Made by a program: the position numbers and the translations under genes. A stretch of DNA of 64,000 nucleotides from Oceanobacillus jeddahensis (GTDB lineage: Bacteria; Bacillota; Bacilli; Bacillales; Amphibacillaceae): NCBI RefSeq assembly GCF_000750635.1, contig NZ_CCDM010000001.1, positions 62,001-126,000 of the forward strand, in the 5' to 3' direction. How positions within the stretch are numbered: the first letter of the stretch is position 1; each line of letters begins with the position of its first letter. A model generated the notes under the pieces. The model was not told the DNA's origin. It did no database searches and was given only the letters and a program-made list of their open reading frames with translations. Of the stretch, positions 51,138 through 59,718 are shown piece by piece.

Positions 51138-51208
51138 ATGCAATTACTCGCCCATCGTACAGAGCTGTGCGTCGAAAACCCCCACTGAATGAAGTTTCAC
51201 TTTATTAT
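51138..51208 (+). repeat. host repeat segment right of element C
   Basis: GCAATTACTCGCCCATCGTA, then GTGCGTCGAAAACC and CCCACTGAATGAAGTTTCAC. It aligns with the reverse complement of 35401-35468 next to element A. Confidence 0.7.
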
Positions 51209-51516
51209 GGTAGAAAAGTTATATAGAAGAAGGGCCTGGAGAAAAATAGCTTCAATCCAATATATCATTTTTGAAGATTGCATTGATCCATCTTACTCAA
51301 AAAATATTTTCCGTTACTTTGAAGCGGTCTTATCTTTTGCGTGTAAGGACAAACAAATACAAGTTTTCTCTAATAAAAATTTTTCACGGAAAATAGGTAA
51401 CTATACAGCTTGATTATTCTTATAAAATTCTTTTAAATGAATAATGTAAACGTTAACTGTAATTTAATGTAAATAAAGTTTCCTAAAGGAAAAATAGTAG
51501 ACTAGCTAAAATTTAC
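51209..51516. other. gene-free stretch upstream of mntA
   Basis: AT-rich. Short frames here lack ribosome sites and I do not regard them as genes. No other element recognised. Confidence 0.45.
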
Positions 51517-51545
51517 TTGACAAAACGAAATACAATGCATAAAGT
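51517..51545 (+). promoter_or_regulatory. mntA promoter
   Basis: TTGACA (51517-51522), 17-nt spacer, TAAAGT (51540-51545). Confidence 0.65.
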
Positions 51546-51563
51546 AGGGAATAGATAATAAAG

Positions 51564-51578
51564 TTTGCCTTATGCAAA
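51564..51578 (+). promoter_or_regulatory. MntR-like operator
   Basis: TTTGCCTTATGCAAA has the 5' half of the B. subtilis MntR site (TTTGCCTTAAGGAAA) and palindromic TTTGC/GCAAA ends. It lies downstream of the -10 and 19 nt before the mntA ATG. Confidence 0.75.
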
Positions 51579-51597
51579 AAACGAGGGAGGAAGAAAG

Positions 51598-52557
51598 ATG
51601 AAGAAAGCTTGGAAGAAATTACTGGGCTTTGCTATAATAATAGGAGTATTATTTTTAGCAGCTTGCGGTTCAGATAATGCAAGTGAAGGGGAAGAAGGTT
51701 CATCAGGTGACGAACCAATTGAAATTGTCACAACAATTGCGCAAATCGGGGAGCCAATATCTCAGATTGGCGGAGACCTTGTAAATGTAGAGACTTTAAT
51801 GGGACCTTCCGTGGACCCGCATTTATATGATCCAACACAGGGTGATATAGCTACGTTATCAGAAGCAGATGTCGTCTTTTATTCTGGTTTACATTTAGAA
51901 GCGAACATGGAGGAACCGTTGGAATCGATCAGCTCAGAAAAACCAGTGTTGGCAATTGGGGAAACATTGCCTAAGGATGTTCTTTTAGAAGATGAAGAAG
52001 AACCTGGAGCTCCAGACCCACACATATGGTTTGATTATAATTTATGGCAGGATGCATTAGATGCTGCAGTAGAAGAATTAAAAGAGTATGCTCCGGAACA
52101 TGCAGATGAATTGGAAGAAGGGAAACAGGAATATTTTGCACAGTTAGAAGAATTAGATGAAGAAGCTGCAAAATTACAAGATATCCCTGAGGAGCAGCGT
52201 GTTCTTGTAACAGCACATGATGCATTTAATTACTTTGGTCAGCTGCACGATATGGAAGTAGTTGGTCTGCAGGGAATCAGTACAGAAAGTGAAGCAGGTG
52301 TGTCTGATGTGAATGATACCATTTCTATCATTGAAGAACATGAAGTTCCGGCAATATTTGTGGAAAGCAGTGTAAACCAGGACACAATTAATGCCGTTAT
52401 TGAAGGAGCTGCCGATAATGGAATGGAAGTAGAAATCGGCGGAGAATTGTTCTCTGATGCAATGGGTGAAGAAGGAACAGAAGAAGGCACATATATTGGA
52501 ATGTATAAGCATAATATAGACACGATCTATGAAGCATTAACTGGAGGAGATGAGTAA
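51598..52557 (+). CDS. mntA: manganese (zinc-type fold) ABC transporter substrate-binding lipoprotein
   Basis: This 319-residue cluster A-I binding protein has the signal and lipobox FLAAC with Cys23, followed by an acidic Gly/Ser/Glu linker (about 24-45). Metal ligands visible are the His in SVDPHLYDP, the His in PDPHIWFD, the acidic region of HDAFNYFG and the Asp in GELFSDAMG. A long charged helix connects the lobes. The acidic (not His-rich) linker and the MntR-like site favour Mn over Zn. The ATG at 51598 has GGGAGGAA upstream; the upstream frame extension overlaps the operator. First gene of a four-gene operon. Confidence 0.92.
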   Translation: MKKAWKKLLGFAIIIGVLFLAACGSDNASEGEEGSSGDEPIEIVTTIAQIGEPISQIGGDLVNVETLMGPSVDPHLYDPTQGDIATLSEADVVFYSGLHLEANMEEPLESISSEKPVLAIGETLPKDVLLEDEEEPGAPDPHIWFDYNLWQDALDAAVEELKEYAPEHADELEEGKQEYFAQLEELDEEAAKLQDIPEEQRVLVTAHDAFNYFGQLHDMEVVGLQGISTESEAGVSDVNDTISIIEEHEVPAIFVESSVNQDTINAVIEGAADNGMEVEIGGELFSDAMGEEGTEEGTYIGMYKHNIDTIYEALTGGDE

Positions 52558-53323
52558 GGTGACATCATCTGTAATACGCGTAGATGATTTATCAGCTTCT
52601 TACCAAAAAAATAAAGTATTGAATGATGTAGGTTTTGAAGTGAAAGAAGGAACGATTACAGCGATTGTCGGTCCTAACGGTGCCGGTAAATCAACGTTAA
52701 TTAAGACCATGTTAGGACTTCATCCCAAACTGACAGGAAATGTCAGCTTTTGGGGTAGTCCTTTTAAAACGGCAAAGAAGAAAATCGGTTATGTCCCACA
52801 GCGCGGATCGGTGGACTGGGATTTTCCGACGGATGCACTGGATGTAGTAACGATGGGTCTATATGGAAAAATCGGCTGGTTTCGTATTCCTTCTAAAAAA
52901 GATAAAGAAAAAGCAATGGATGCCTTAAAGAAAATGGGCATGGAATCTTACGCACATCGTCAAATCAGTCAGTTATCAGGAGGACAGCAGCAGCGTGTAT
53001 TCTTAGCGCGTGCACTTGCTCAAGATGCTGAACTATACTTTATGGATGAACCATTGGCAGGAGTAGATGCGTCTACAGAAAAAGCAATTATGACGATTTT
53101 GAAAGAATTAAAGAGCAATGGCAAGACCGTATTGGTTGTCCATCATGATCTGCAAACAGTCCCTGAATATTTTGACCATGTCTTATTTTTAAATAAAACC
53201 GTATATGCTCATGGACAGACGGATGAAGTGTTCACAACAGACAACATAGCAAGAACGTATGGTGGAGATATGCAATGGGTTGGAAAGGGAGATCAATATG
53301 TTATCCAATCTTCTTCACATTAA
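52550..53323 (+). CDS. mntB: manganese ABC transporter ATP-binding protein
   Basis: This 257-residue nucleotide-binding subunit has Walker A GPNGAGKSTL, Q-loop YVPQR, signature LSGGQQQR, Walker B LYFMDEPLAG and switch VVHHD. It energises Mn uptake with the flanking genes. The ATG at 52550 overlaps the mntA stop by 8 nt and is close to the GGAGG. The GTG at 52559 has better spacing and may be the true start. It overlaps mntC by 26 nt, so translation is coupled. Confidence 0.95.
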   Translation: MSKVTSSVIRVDDLSASYQKNKVLNDVGFEVKEGTITAIVGPNGAGKSTLIKTMLGLHPKLTGNVSFWGSPFKTAKKKIGYVPQRGSVDWDFPTDALDVVTMGLYGKIGWFRIPSKKDKEKAMDALKKMGMESYAHRQISQLSGGQQQRVFLARALAQDAELYFMDEPLAGVDASTEKAIMTILKELKSNGKTVLVVHHDLQTVPEYFDHVLFLNKTVYAHGQTDEVFTTDNIARTYGGDMQWVGKGDQYVIQSSSH

Positions 53324-54218
53324 TACACTATGGGTGATGGCAAGTACAATGATTTTGGGAATTGCTGCAGGGGGAATCGGTTGCTTAGCTTATTGGAAAA
53401 GACAAAATCTGATGAGTGACGCCCTATCCCACGCAGCGCTTCCCGGAGTTGTTGTAGCTTTCTTGATTATACAGGAAAAAAATCTATTATTACTTGTCAT
53501 TGGTGCAGCACTTAGTGCGCTTTTGGGGGCATTTTTAATTCAATGGTTTTCAAGTGCGACTAGAATTACGGAAGACACTGCCATGGGGATGACCTTATCC
53601 GTTTTTTACGGTGTGGGCATCATGCTTTTGGCGATTGCCAACCGTTCTCCCGGCGGGAACCAGAGCGGATTAAATAACTTTATATACGGGCAGGCAGCGG
53701 CGATGGTTCGTTCCGATGTGATTACGATGATTGCACTAGCATCGATTGTAATTTTGATTATATTCGTTGCTTTCAAGGAATGGAAATTATTCTTATTCGA
53801 TGCTAACTTTGCAAAAGGTGTCGGGTTGTCTATACGTGGTATGAACGTACTGTATACCATTGTACTGGTAACAACCATTGTTATTGGTATCCAAGCAGTT
53901 GGTGTTATTTTAATGGCTGCGATGCTGATTATTCCGGCTGTGAGTGCAAGATACTGGACACATTCCTTTAAAATGATGATTTTGCTTTCTGCTGCGATAG
54001 GAGGCTTAGCTGGTGCATTTGGTACATGGGTAAGTTCCACAGGAAGCGGATTGCCGACAGGACCATTCATTGTTCTTACTTCCTCCGCTGTTTTTGTGAT
54101 TTCCTTATTGTTTGGAAAGGAAAAAGGAATTATTATCAATTTCATCCAATTTAAAATCCAGCAGCGAGCGTCTCAAAAAGAGCATCCATTAGCAGCTGAA
54201 AAAGGAGGATCACAATGA
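53298..54218 (+). CDS. mntC: manganese ABC transporter permease (first)
   Basis: This 306-residue ABC-3 family permease has about eight helices. Family stretches are GCLAYWKRQNLMSDALSHAALPGVV near the start and AVGVILMAAMLIIPAVSARYWT, the conserved ABC-3 segment. The ATG at 53298 has AAAGGGAG upstream; the frame continues upstream inside mntB. It overlaps mntD by ATGA. Confidence 0.95.
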   Translation: MLSNLLHINTLWVMASTMILGIAAGGIGCLAYWKRQNLMSDALSHAALPGVVVAFLIIQEKNLLLLVIGAALSALLGAFLIQWFSSATRITEDTAMGMTLSVFYGVGIMLLAIANRSPGGNQSGLNNFIYGQAAAMVRSDVITMIALASIVILIIFVAFKEWKLFLFDANFAKGVGLSIRGMNVLYTIVLVTTIVIGIQAVGVILMAAMLIIPAVSARYWTHSFKMMILLSAAIGGLAGAFGTWVSSTGSGLPTGPFIVLTSSAVFVISLLFGKEKGIIINFIQFKIQQRASQKEHPLAAEKGGSQ

Positions 54219-55096
54219 CTTACACGATGTGGATTATTTTAACAGCATCTCTTGTTGGTCTTTCCTGCGGCTTAATCGGTGTGTATCTTATCCTGAAAAA
54301 ACAGGCAATGATGGCAGATGCGATTAGCCATACGGTATTGCTCGGGATTGTGTTAGCCTATATGGTAACACAGCAGTTATCAGGAACAGCAATGCTGGTA
54401 GGCGGTATTTTTGCCGGAATCCTTACAGCGTTCCTTGTGCAATCTCTTAATAACTTGAAGGTGCAGCATGACGCTTCCTTGGGAATTGTATTTACAACCT
54501 TGTTTGCTATTGGTGTTATTTTGATTTCTACCTCTGTTGGGAATGTGCATTTAGATGTACAGCATGCATTGATGGGAGAAATAACGTTTGTTCCATTTAC
54601 AACGATGGATATTCCGTTGATCGGATCTGTACCTAAAGCCACTGCAATCCTAGCACTTGTGTTAATTGTTGTGATTTTCTTTATTATTGCCTTTTATAAG
54701 GAATGGAAAATTACTTCTTTTGACCCGGCGCTGGCAGCAAGCATAGGTATACCGGTGATTTTCTTTCACTACTTATTTATGACACTTGTGTCGGTAACAA
54801 CGGTGGCATCTTTTGATGCGGTCGGTGCAATACTCGTTGTTGCCATGCTGATTACTCCAGCAGCAGCAGCTTACCTATGGACAGATAAATTAATCTTAAT
54901 GCTGTTTCTAAGCGGCGGATTTGGCATCATATCTGCTGTTGCAGGATATTGGGTAGCTACTTGGCTGAATACGTCTATTTCAGGATCCATGGCGCTGATG
55001 ACAGGCTGTATCTTTTTTATAACCTTCCTGCTCTCGCCAAAGCATGGCCTGATTTCGAGATGGGTCCGGCCGGCTGAACTCAGAGAAGAGGCATAA
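54215..55096 (+). CDS. mntD: manganese ABC transporter permease (second)
   Basis: This 293-residue paralogue of mntC is the other half of the membrane domain. It contains KKQAMMADAISHTVLLGIV and DAVGAILVVAMLITPAAAAYLWT, the same ABC-3 elements. The ATG overlaps the mntC stop by 4 nt, after AAAGGAGG. Two different permeases with one ATPase is the MntABCD arrangement of Bacillus. It is followed by a terminator. Confidence 0.95.
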   Translation: MTYTMWIILTASLVGLSCGLIGVYLILKKQAMMADAISHTVLLGIVLAYMVTQQLSGTAMLVGGIFAGILTAFLVQSLNNLKVQHDASLGIVFTTLFAIGVILISTSVGNVHLDVQHALMGEITFVPFTTMDIPLIGSVPKATAILALVLIVVIFFIIAFYKEWKITSFDPALAASIGIPVIFFHYLFMTLVSVTTVASFDAVGAILVVAMLITPAAAAYLWTDKLILMLFLSGGFGIISAVAGYWVATWLNTSISGSMALMTGCIFFITFLLSPKHGLISRWVRPAELREEA

Positions 55097-55106
55097 AAAT
55101 TTTTTG

Positions 55107-55152
55107 AAAAGGAATTTCGTATCTGAGATAGGATATGGAATTCCTTTTTTAT
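55107..55152 (+). terminator. terminator of mntABCD
   Basis: AAAAGGAATTTC...GGAATTCCTTTT hairpin with T run, between mntD and the response regulator. Confidence 0.75.
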
Positions 55153-55196
55153 TTGCTATACTATTTATAAAAGAAAAAAGCGGGAGTAATCAATGT

Positions 55197-55880
55197 ATGG
55201 CGAAAATTTTAGTGGTAGAAGACAATAATGAAATCAATCAAATGATAGCAGACTTATTATCAGAAAACGATCATGTGATACAAGCTTACTCAGGTACTGA
55301 AGGATTACTATTATTTCAACAGGAATCTCCTGATTTAGTTTTGCTGGATATCATGTTACCGGGAAAAAATGGTGATCAAGTATTATCAGAAATCAGGAAA
55401 GTGAGTCAGGTACCTGTGATTATGCTGACGGCTTTAGGGGAGAAGAAGTTGGTTAGTGATTATTTGCTAAATGGTGCCAATGATTATATTACGAAACCTT
55501 TTGATGATGATGAGTTATTTGCCAGAGTAATGGTTCAGTTACGTCATTTTAGGCAGGAATTCAAAGCGGATGGCTTGCAGTCTGTCAAAAATATTATAGT
55601 AGATATGTCTAATTTTGAAATCTTTCGTGAAGGGAAGCGTGTACGGCTTGGGAAGAAAGAATTTGAGATTTTAACCTATTTATTAGAACATCCGAATCAG
55701 ATTTTCACGAAAGAGCAGCTATACGAAGTCATTTGGAAGGAGAGCTATCTGCCGGGGGATAATTCTTTAAATGCACAGTTAAGTAATTTGCGGAAAAAGA
55801 TCGGTGCTTTAGATTCAGAAGAAGAATATATTGAAACAATCTGGGGGCTCGGGGTGCGTCTGGCAGGTGATAAAAAATGA
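55197..55880 (+). CDS. OmpR/PhoB-family response regulator
   Basis: The receiver domain (1-115) has ILVVEDN, phospho-acceptor Asp51 in LVLLDIMLPG, Thr in MLTALG and Lys in YITKPF. A winged-helix DNA-binding domain follows (about 130-225; LGKKEFEILTYLLEHPNQIFTKEQL). Length is 227 residues. The ATG at 55197 (MAKILVVED) is chosen at the family start, with GGGAG upstream; a TTG-initiated extension crosses the terminator. It is coupled by ATGA to the kinase and convergent with an ABC transporter that may be its target, a layout like B. subtilis YcbLM-YcbNO. Confidence 0.93.
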   Translation: MAKILVVEDNNEINQMIADLLSENDHVIQAYSGTEGLLLFQQESPDLVLLDIMLPGKNGDQVLSEIRKVSQVPVIMLTALGEKKLVSDYLLNGANDYITKPFDDDELFARVMVQLRHFRQEFKADGLQSVKNIIVDMSNFEIFREGKRVRLGKKEFEILTYLLEHPNQIFTKEQLYEVIWKESYLPGDNSLNAQLSNLRKKIGALDSEEEYIETIWGLGVRLAGDKK

Positions 55881-56761
55881 TAAGCTTGATTATTTTAATG
55901 TTTGTTTTATGCTGTGTTTTTGCTTTTCTTTATTTCCAGCAAAAAAATGCTTTGAAAAAGTTGTTGATGGATATAGAAACGAAGAAAACTTCAGAAACCA
56001 ATTTGTTATTAACAAGTCAAACGCAAAATACAGAAGTAACACATGTGATAAACGCGTTTAACCTGCTTTTTACAGAGTTAAAACAGACAAAAGTGGCAAG
56101 TCAACAAGAACAGGAAACATTAAAATTAGCTCTTCACAATATTACCCATGATATTCGCACACCATTAACCGTTGCCAGTGGTTATACACAGCAACTTTTG
56201 AGAAAGAACATCAGTGAACAGTCAGTATTAGAGAAAATTCAAGATAATATTCGTACCGTTGCTGGCCGTTTAGATATTTTACTTGAATACCAAAATCTTT
56301 TAGAACAATCAGTTCAACCAGTTTTTCAGACTGTGAATCTGACGGAGACTGTTAAACAGGAATTATTACAATTTTATGATGTTCTCCAAGAACAAGGTTT
56401 TAAGGTAGAGGTTGATTTAGAACAAGCGTGCATGATGACAAGTGATGCTGATTTATTAAAGCGAATCATGCAAAATCTTTTTGGAAATGTGTTGAAACAT
56501 GGAAGGGAATACTTACAAGTTCAAGTAAGGGGGACACAAGAACGGATTCAGGTAAAAATGTCCAATCGAGAAAGGCATTCTATCAAAAACTTGGAAAAGC
56601 TGACAACACGTTTTTATTCAGAAAACTTATCAACGACAGAGGATTCTTCTGGATTAGGATTATATATTGCGCGGGAATTGACAGAATTAACAAATGGTCA
56701 TCTACTTATTCAAGAGACCGATGATTTATTTACGGTTGTTTTAGAATGGCCCTACCAGTGA
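55877..56761 (+). CDS. sensor histidine kinase with one transmembrane helix
   Basis: This 294-residue kinase has one N-terminal helix (about 2-20) and no extracellular domain. A coiled linker (about 22-85) follows, then the H box NITHDIRTPLT with His91. The N box is RIMQNLFGNVLKHG and the G box DSSGLGLYIARE; a separate DxG box is hard to see. The missing sensor domain suggests that it senses the membrane or works through the ABC transporter, as antibiotic-detoxification systems do. Stop and start overlap with the regulator (ATGA). Confidence 0.9.
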   Translation: MISLIILMFVLCCVFAFLYFQQKNALKKLLMDIETKKTSETNLLLTSQTQNTEVTHVINAFNLLFTELKQTKVASQQEQETLKLALHNITHDIRTPLTVASGYTQQLLRKNISEQSVLEKIQDNIRTVAGRLDILLEYQNLLEQSVQPVFQTVNLTETVKQELLQFYDVLQEQGFKVEVDLEQACMMTSDADLLKRIMQNLFGNVLKHGREYLQVQVRGTQERIQVKMSNRERHSIKNLEKLTTRFYSENLSTTEDSSGLGLYIARELTELTNGHLLIQETDDLFTVVLEWPYQ

Positions 56762-56775
56762 AAGGGGAAGTAGAA

Positions 56776-56815
56776 AAAAAGGGCTCTGCTGTTTAAACAA
56801 TAGAACCCTCTTTTC
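56776..56815. terminator. bidirectional terminator between the kinase and the ABC permease
   Basis: GGGCTCTGCTGTTT / AAACAATAGAACCC imperfect hairpin with A and T runs on its two sides; the genes converge here. Confidence 0.75.
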
Positions 56816-56816
56816 C

Positions 56817-57593
56817 TTATAAGCTTTTATGCCGAAAAGCTTGATAAGCGATATAACTCATTATAATGATAATACCTAAATTACAGCTGAGGAAAGCCAG
56901 CCAGGAAAAGTCCGGTAAGTCACGAATCCAGGCTACATTTATCCCAGTTTGAAAATCAAAATATTTCAGCCAGTCCATGGTGAAAAAAGCACTTAGGACA
57001 TTGATAATCAATGGGATGACAATAACACTAATGATGCCACTGACGTTAGAAAATGTGATCACGAGAATGCAAAGGCTGATCATAAAAATGGCTTGAAATG
57101 CTATAAATTGAACACCGATGGTTTGTAAAGCATGGATCCAGAAATATGTTGGGGCAGTACCGATTCCATTAGTAACTGCTGCAGTAACAAAAGCAGAAGT
57201 ATAATAAAAAATAAACTGCAGAGCAGTGACTACCGCGAAAATAAAATATTTTGACCCGAAGTATTGAAGACGGGAAACACCGGAAGTCAATTGATTTTTA
57301 TAACTTTGGTGAACAAAGTCATAACCAACAATCATAACTAGTAATGGAAGACAGAAATAGATCAGAAAGCTTGCCATGCTGGAAAAAGCGATAAATGTCT
57401 GATAACTGTCCCAATCATGAACCTGCAGGTGACTTTGCATCCCTGCCATTTCATCAGAATCAACAACTCCGACACTTCCGGTAGCTTCTGCTGAAACACT
57501 GATGATGACAAAAAGGATTAATAATAGCTGCGTGATATAAAATCCTTTGGTACGAAATAAACGATAAAAATCTGCTCGCATCGCATTAATCAT
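56817..57593 (-). CDS. ABC-2 type permease (bacitracin/lantibiotic-immunity-like)
   Basis: This 258-residue membrane subunit has six predicted helices. It begins MINAMRADFYRLFRTKGFY, the usual opening of BcrB/immunity permeases, with a large extracytoplasmic stretch after helix 1. Its substrate is not defined by sequence. The ATG at 57593 has GGAGGAAG upstream and overlaps the ATPase stop by 8 nt; a longer frame covers that site. Partner of the ATPase at 57586-58518. Confidence 0.88.
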   Translation of the reverse strand: MINAMRADFYRLFRTKGFYITQLLLILFVIISVSAEATGSVGVVDSDEMAGMQSHLQVHDWDSYQTFIAFSSMASFLIYFCLPLLVMIVGYDFVHQSYKNQLTSGVSRLQYFGSKYFIFAVVTALQFIFYYTSAFVTAAVTNGIGTAPTYFWIHALQTIGVQFIAFQAIFMISLCILVITFSNVSGIISVIVIPLIINVLSAFFTMDWLKYFDFQTGINVAWIRDLPDFSWLAFLSCNLGIIIIMSYIAYQAFRHKSL

Positions 57594-58518
57594 TGGTAAC
57601 TTCCTCCGTTTCCTCATGGACCAAGCTTGTAAAATAACTTTCTAAATCTTGTTTTTTGTAAAAAATCCCGTCGATAGGAACCTGATGCTGAACCAATAAC
57701 GTTATAATCTGATTGATTTGATGAGATTCAGCAAAAATATGCATGTTATTTTTTGCTATGATTTTCATCTGATAATGATGGCTTTCTCTTAATACACGGC
57801 TGGCATTTTCCATTTGGGGAGTTTGTAATACGATATAATCTTGACTCATCACCTCAAATTCATTTTTGGAGATTTCTTTTACAAGTTCGCCATGATGGAT
57901 AATTCCAAAGCGAGTGGCTACATGATAAAGTTCGGATAAGATATGACTGGAAATGATGATAGTCATCCCTTGTTCTTGCTGCAACCGTTTTAACAATTGG
58001 CGAAATTCAACGATGGAAAGGGGATCGAGTCCGTTAATTGGTTCGTCCAGGATGAGAAAATCCGGGCGAGATAAAATCGCGATGGCAATCCCCAGCTTTT
58101 GCTTCATCCCTAAAGAATAATTTTTGAATTTCTTTTTATCTTTTGGGTCCAAACCTACGATATTAAGTGTTTCATGAATGACAGCATTTTCATTAGTAAT
58201 TCCACGTAACTTGCAGTAATAGGCAAGATTTCCCCAACCAGAAAGTGATTCATAGGCAACCGGGATTTCGATAACACTGCCGGTTCTGCGTAAAGCTTTT
58301 ACCCAGCTTTTGTCTGAGGCAGAACCGAATAAAGCAATTTGTCCACTCGTCGGGTCGATTAGTTTTACAATGGATTTTAATAGCGTTGTTTTTCCAGCTC
58401 CGTTTCTACCAATCAGCCCATAGATTTCTCCTTTTTGGATGGATAAAGAAATATTTTTGAGAGCGTATTGATGTTTATATTTCTTATTTAAATGTTTAAT
58501 TTCTAATACCGTTTCCAT
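57586..58518 (-). CDS. ABC transporter ATP-binding protein (BcrA/YcbN-like)
   Basis: The protein has 310 residues. The ATPase domain (1-225) has Walker A GRNGAGKTTL, signature YSLGMKQKLGIA (a GMKQ variant typical of BcrA-type exporters) and Walker B FLILDEPINGLD. The switch is SSHILSEL, and a C-terminal accessory domain of about 85 residues follows. Such pairs protect against bacitracin or lantibiotics, or export peptides. The ATG at 58518 follows AGGAGG. Divergent from the parS2/DUF554 region. Confidence 0.92.
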   Translation of the reverse strand: METVLEIKHLNKKYKHQYALKNISLSIQKGEIYGLIGRNGAGKTTLLKSIVKLIDPTSGQIALFGSASDKSWVKALRRTGSVIEIPVAYESLSGWGNLAYYCKLRGITNENAVIHETLNIVGLDPKDKKKFKNYSLGMKQKLGIAIAILSRPDFLILDEPINGLDPLSIVEFRQLLKRLQQEQGMTIIISSHILSELYHVATRFGIIHHGELVKEISKNEFEVMSQDYIVLQTPQMENASRVLRESHHYQMKIIAKNNMHIFAESHQINQIITLLVQHQVPIDGIFYKKQDLESYFTSLVHEETEEVTND

Positions 58519-58968
58519 TTTATTTGCCTCCTATTTCCTTATACACTTTATCATAAAGGATCTTTCTCAGATTTTGCTCAATCAATTCTCAAATGTTTCT
58601 AAAAAAATTCAAATGCAGTTTGATTTTTAAGCGGCTTATTAGATGAGAAAAAAGAATTGCAAATGAAGAGAAATTTGATTATAATGCTCTTTAACTCTTT
58701 GTCTGACATGACTGGTTAGAAAGAAAAGATGGAAGCAGCTAAAATGAAGAAATTGCTGTATAACTGTTTATTCTTCAATGAAACGGTAAAGTGGAGTAAA
58801 ACCATAATGGTTACCCTTTAAATCAATACATATAGCGCATTTAGGCAAGAATGTTTCACGTGGAACATTTTATAGAGTAATTCTGTAAAACTTTAACCGT
58901 TGTGGTTATACAGGCACATGAGGATGGAATTACTGGGCCTGTTAAAAACTTAAAATAGGAGGCAGGAA
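58519..58968. other. gene-free stretch containing parS2
   Basis: 450 bp of AT-rich sequence; besides parS at 58852-58867 and presumed promoters I see no gene. Confidence 0.55.
58852..58867. promoter_or_regulatory. parS centromere site 2
   Basis: TGTTTCACGTGGAACA. The reverse complement TGTTCCACGTGAAACA matches the ParB consensus exactly. It lies 11.7 kb from site 1. Confidence 0.95.
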
Positions 58969-59673
58969 GTGGCTTTATTTGGAACCATTGTTAATTTAGT
59001 ATTTATTATTATTGGAAGTATTGTAGGTTTATTTTTCACAAAAATTCCGGAACGATTTAAAGAGACGGTTATGAATGGAATTGGGCTGGTTATTGTTTTA
59101 ATTGGTTTGCAGATGGCCTTGCAGACGGAGCAAATTATTGTCGTTTTATTAAGTTTATTGTCAGGGGCAATCATCGGAGAAGGGCTAAAGATAGAGGAAG
59201 GATTAAATCGTTTTGGAAAATGGATTGGTTATCGTTTTGCCGCTAATGAAAATGATACAAGTATTTCTCAAGGATTTGTTACAGCATCTCTTATATTTTG
59301 CGTTGGAGCAATGGCAATTATTGGAGCATTAGACAGCGGTATTCGTGGAGACCATGGTATTTTGATAACAAAAGGGATTATTGATGGATTTACTGCGCTT
59401 GTCTTAACGACGACATTAGGTATTGGAGTTATCTTATCAGCAATTCCAGTTGTGCTTTATCAGGGAACGATTACGCTTTTGGCAACACAAATTGATAGGT
59501 GGGTGTCGGCTGCTTTGTTAGACGGGTTAATTGTCGAGTTAACGGCGGTTGGTGGTCTGCTTATTTTAGCAATTGGTCTTAATTTATTAAATATCACTAA
59601 GATTCGTATTGGAAATTTATTACCTAGCATTTTGACGGTAGTACTTGTTTATTACATATTTACCTTATTTTAA
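58969..59673 (+). CDS. DUF554-family membrane protein (YqgA/YdfK-like)
   Basis: This 234-residue, six- or seven-helix protein matches the DUF554 family: GTIVNLVFIIIGSIVGLFF at the start, LSGAIIGEGLKIEEGLNRFGKWI, and FVTASLIFCVGAMAIIGALDSGI. The last is the most conserved block. Transport function is suspected but unknown. The start is GTG at 58969 after AGGAGGCAGG. It is convergent with yyaC; a short hairpin (AAAAATCGGGC...GCCCGATTTTTT, 59680-59711) ends both genes. Confidence 0.9.
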   Translation: MALFGTIVNLVFIIIGSIVGLFFTKIPERFKETVMNGIGLVIVLIGLQMALQTEQIIVVLLSLLSGAIIGEGLKIEEGLNRFGKWIGYRFAANENDTSISQGFVTASLIFCVGAMAIIGALDSGIRGDHGILITKGIIDGFTALVLTTTLGIGVILSAIPVVLYQGTITLLATQIDRWVSAALLDGLIVELTAVGGLLILAIGLNLLNITKIRIGNLLPSILTVVLVYYIFTLF

Positions 59674-59679
59674 TACGAA

Positions 59680-59711
59680 AAAAATCGGGCAGAGAGAAGC
59701 CCGATTTTTTT
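59680..59711. terminator. bidirectional terminator between the DUF554 gene and yyaC
   Basis: AAAAATCGGGC / GCCCGATTTTTT hairpin with T runs on both strands. Confidence 0.9.
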
Positions 59712-59718
59712 GGTGTGC

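Noticed and set aside
50970..51413. Two short frames within element C and before mntA
   Set aside because: The first is repeat-derived; the second starts in the GAAGTTTC repeat without a ribosome site.
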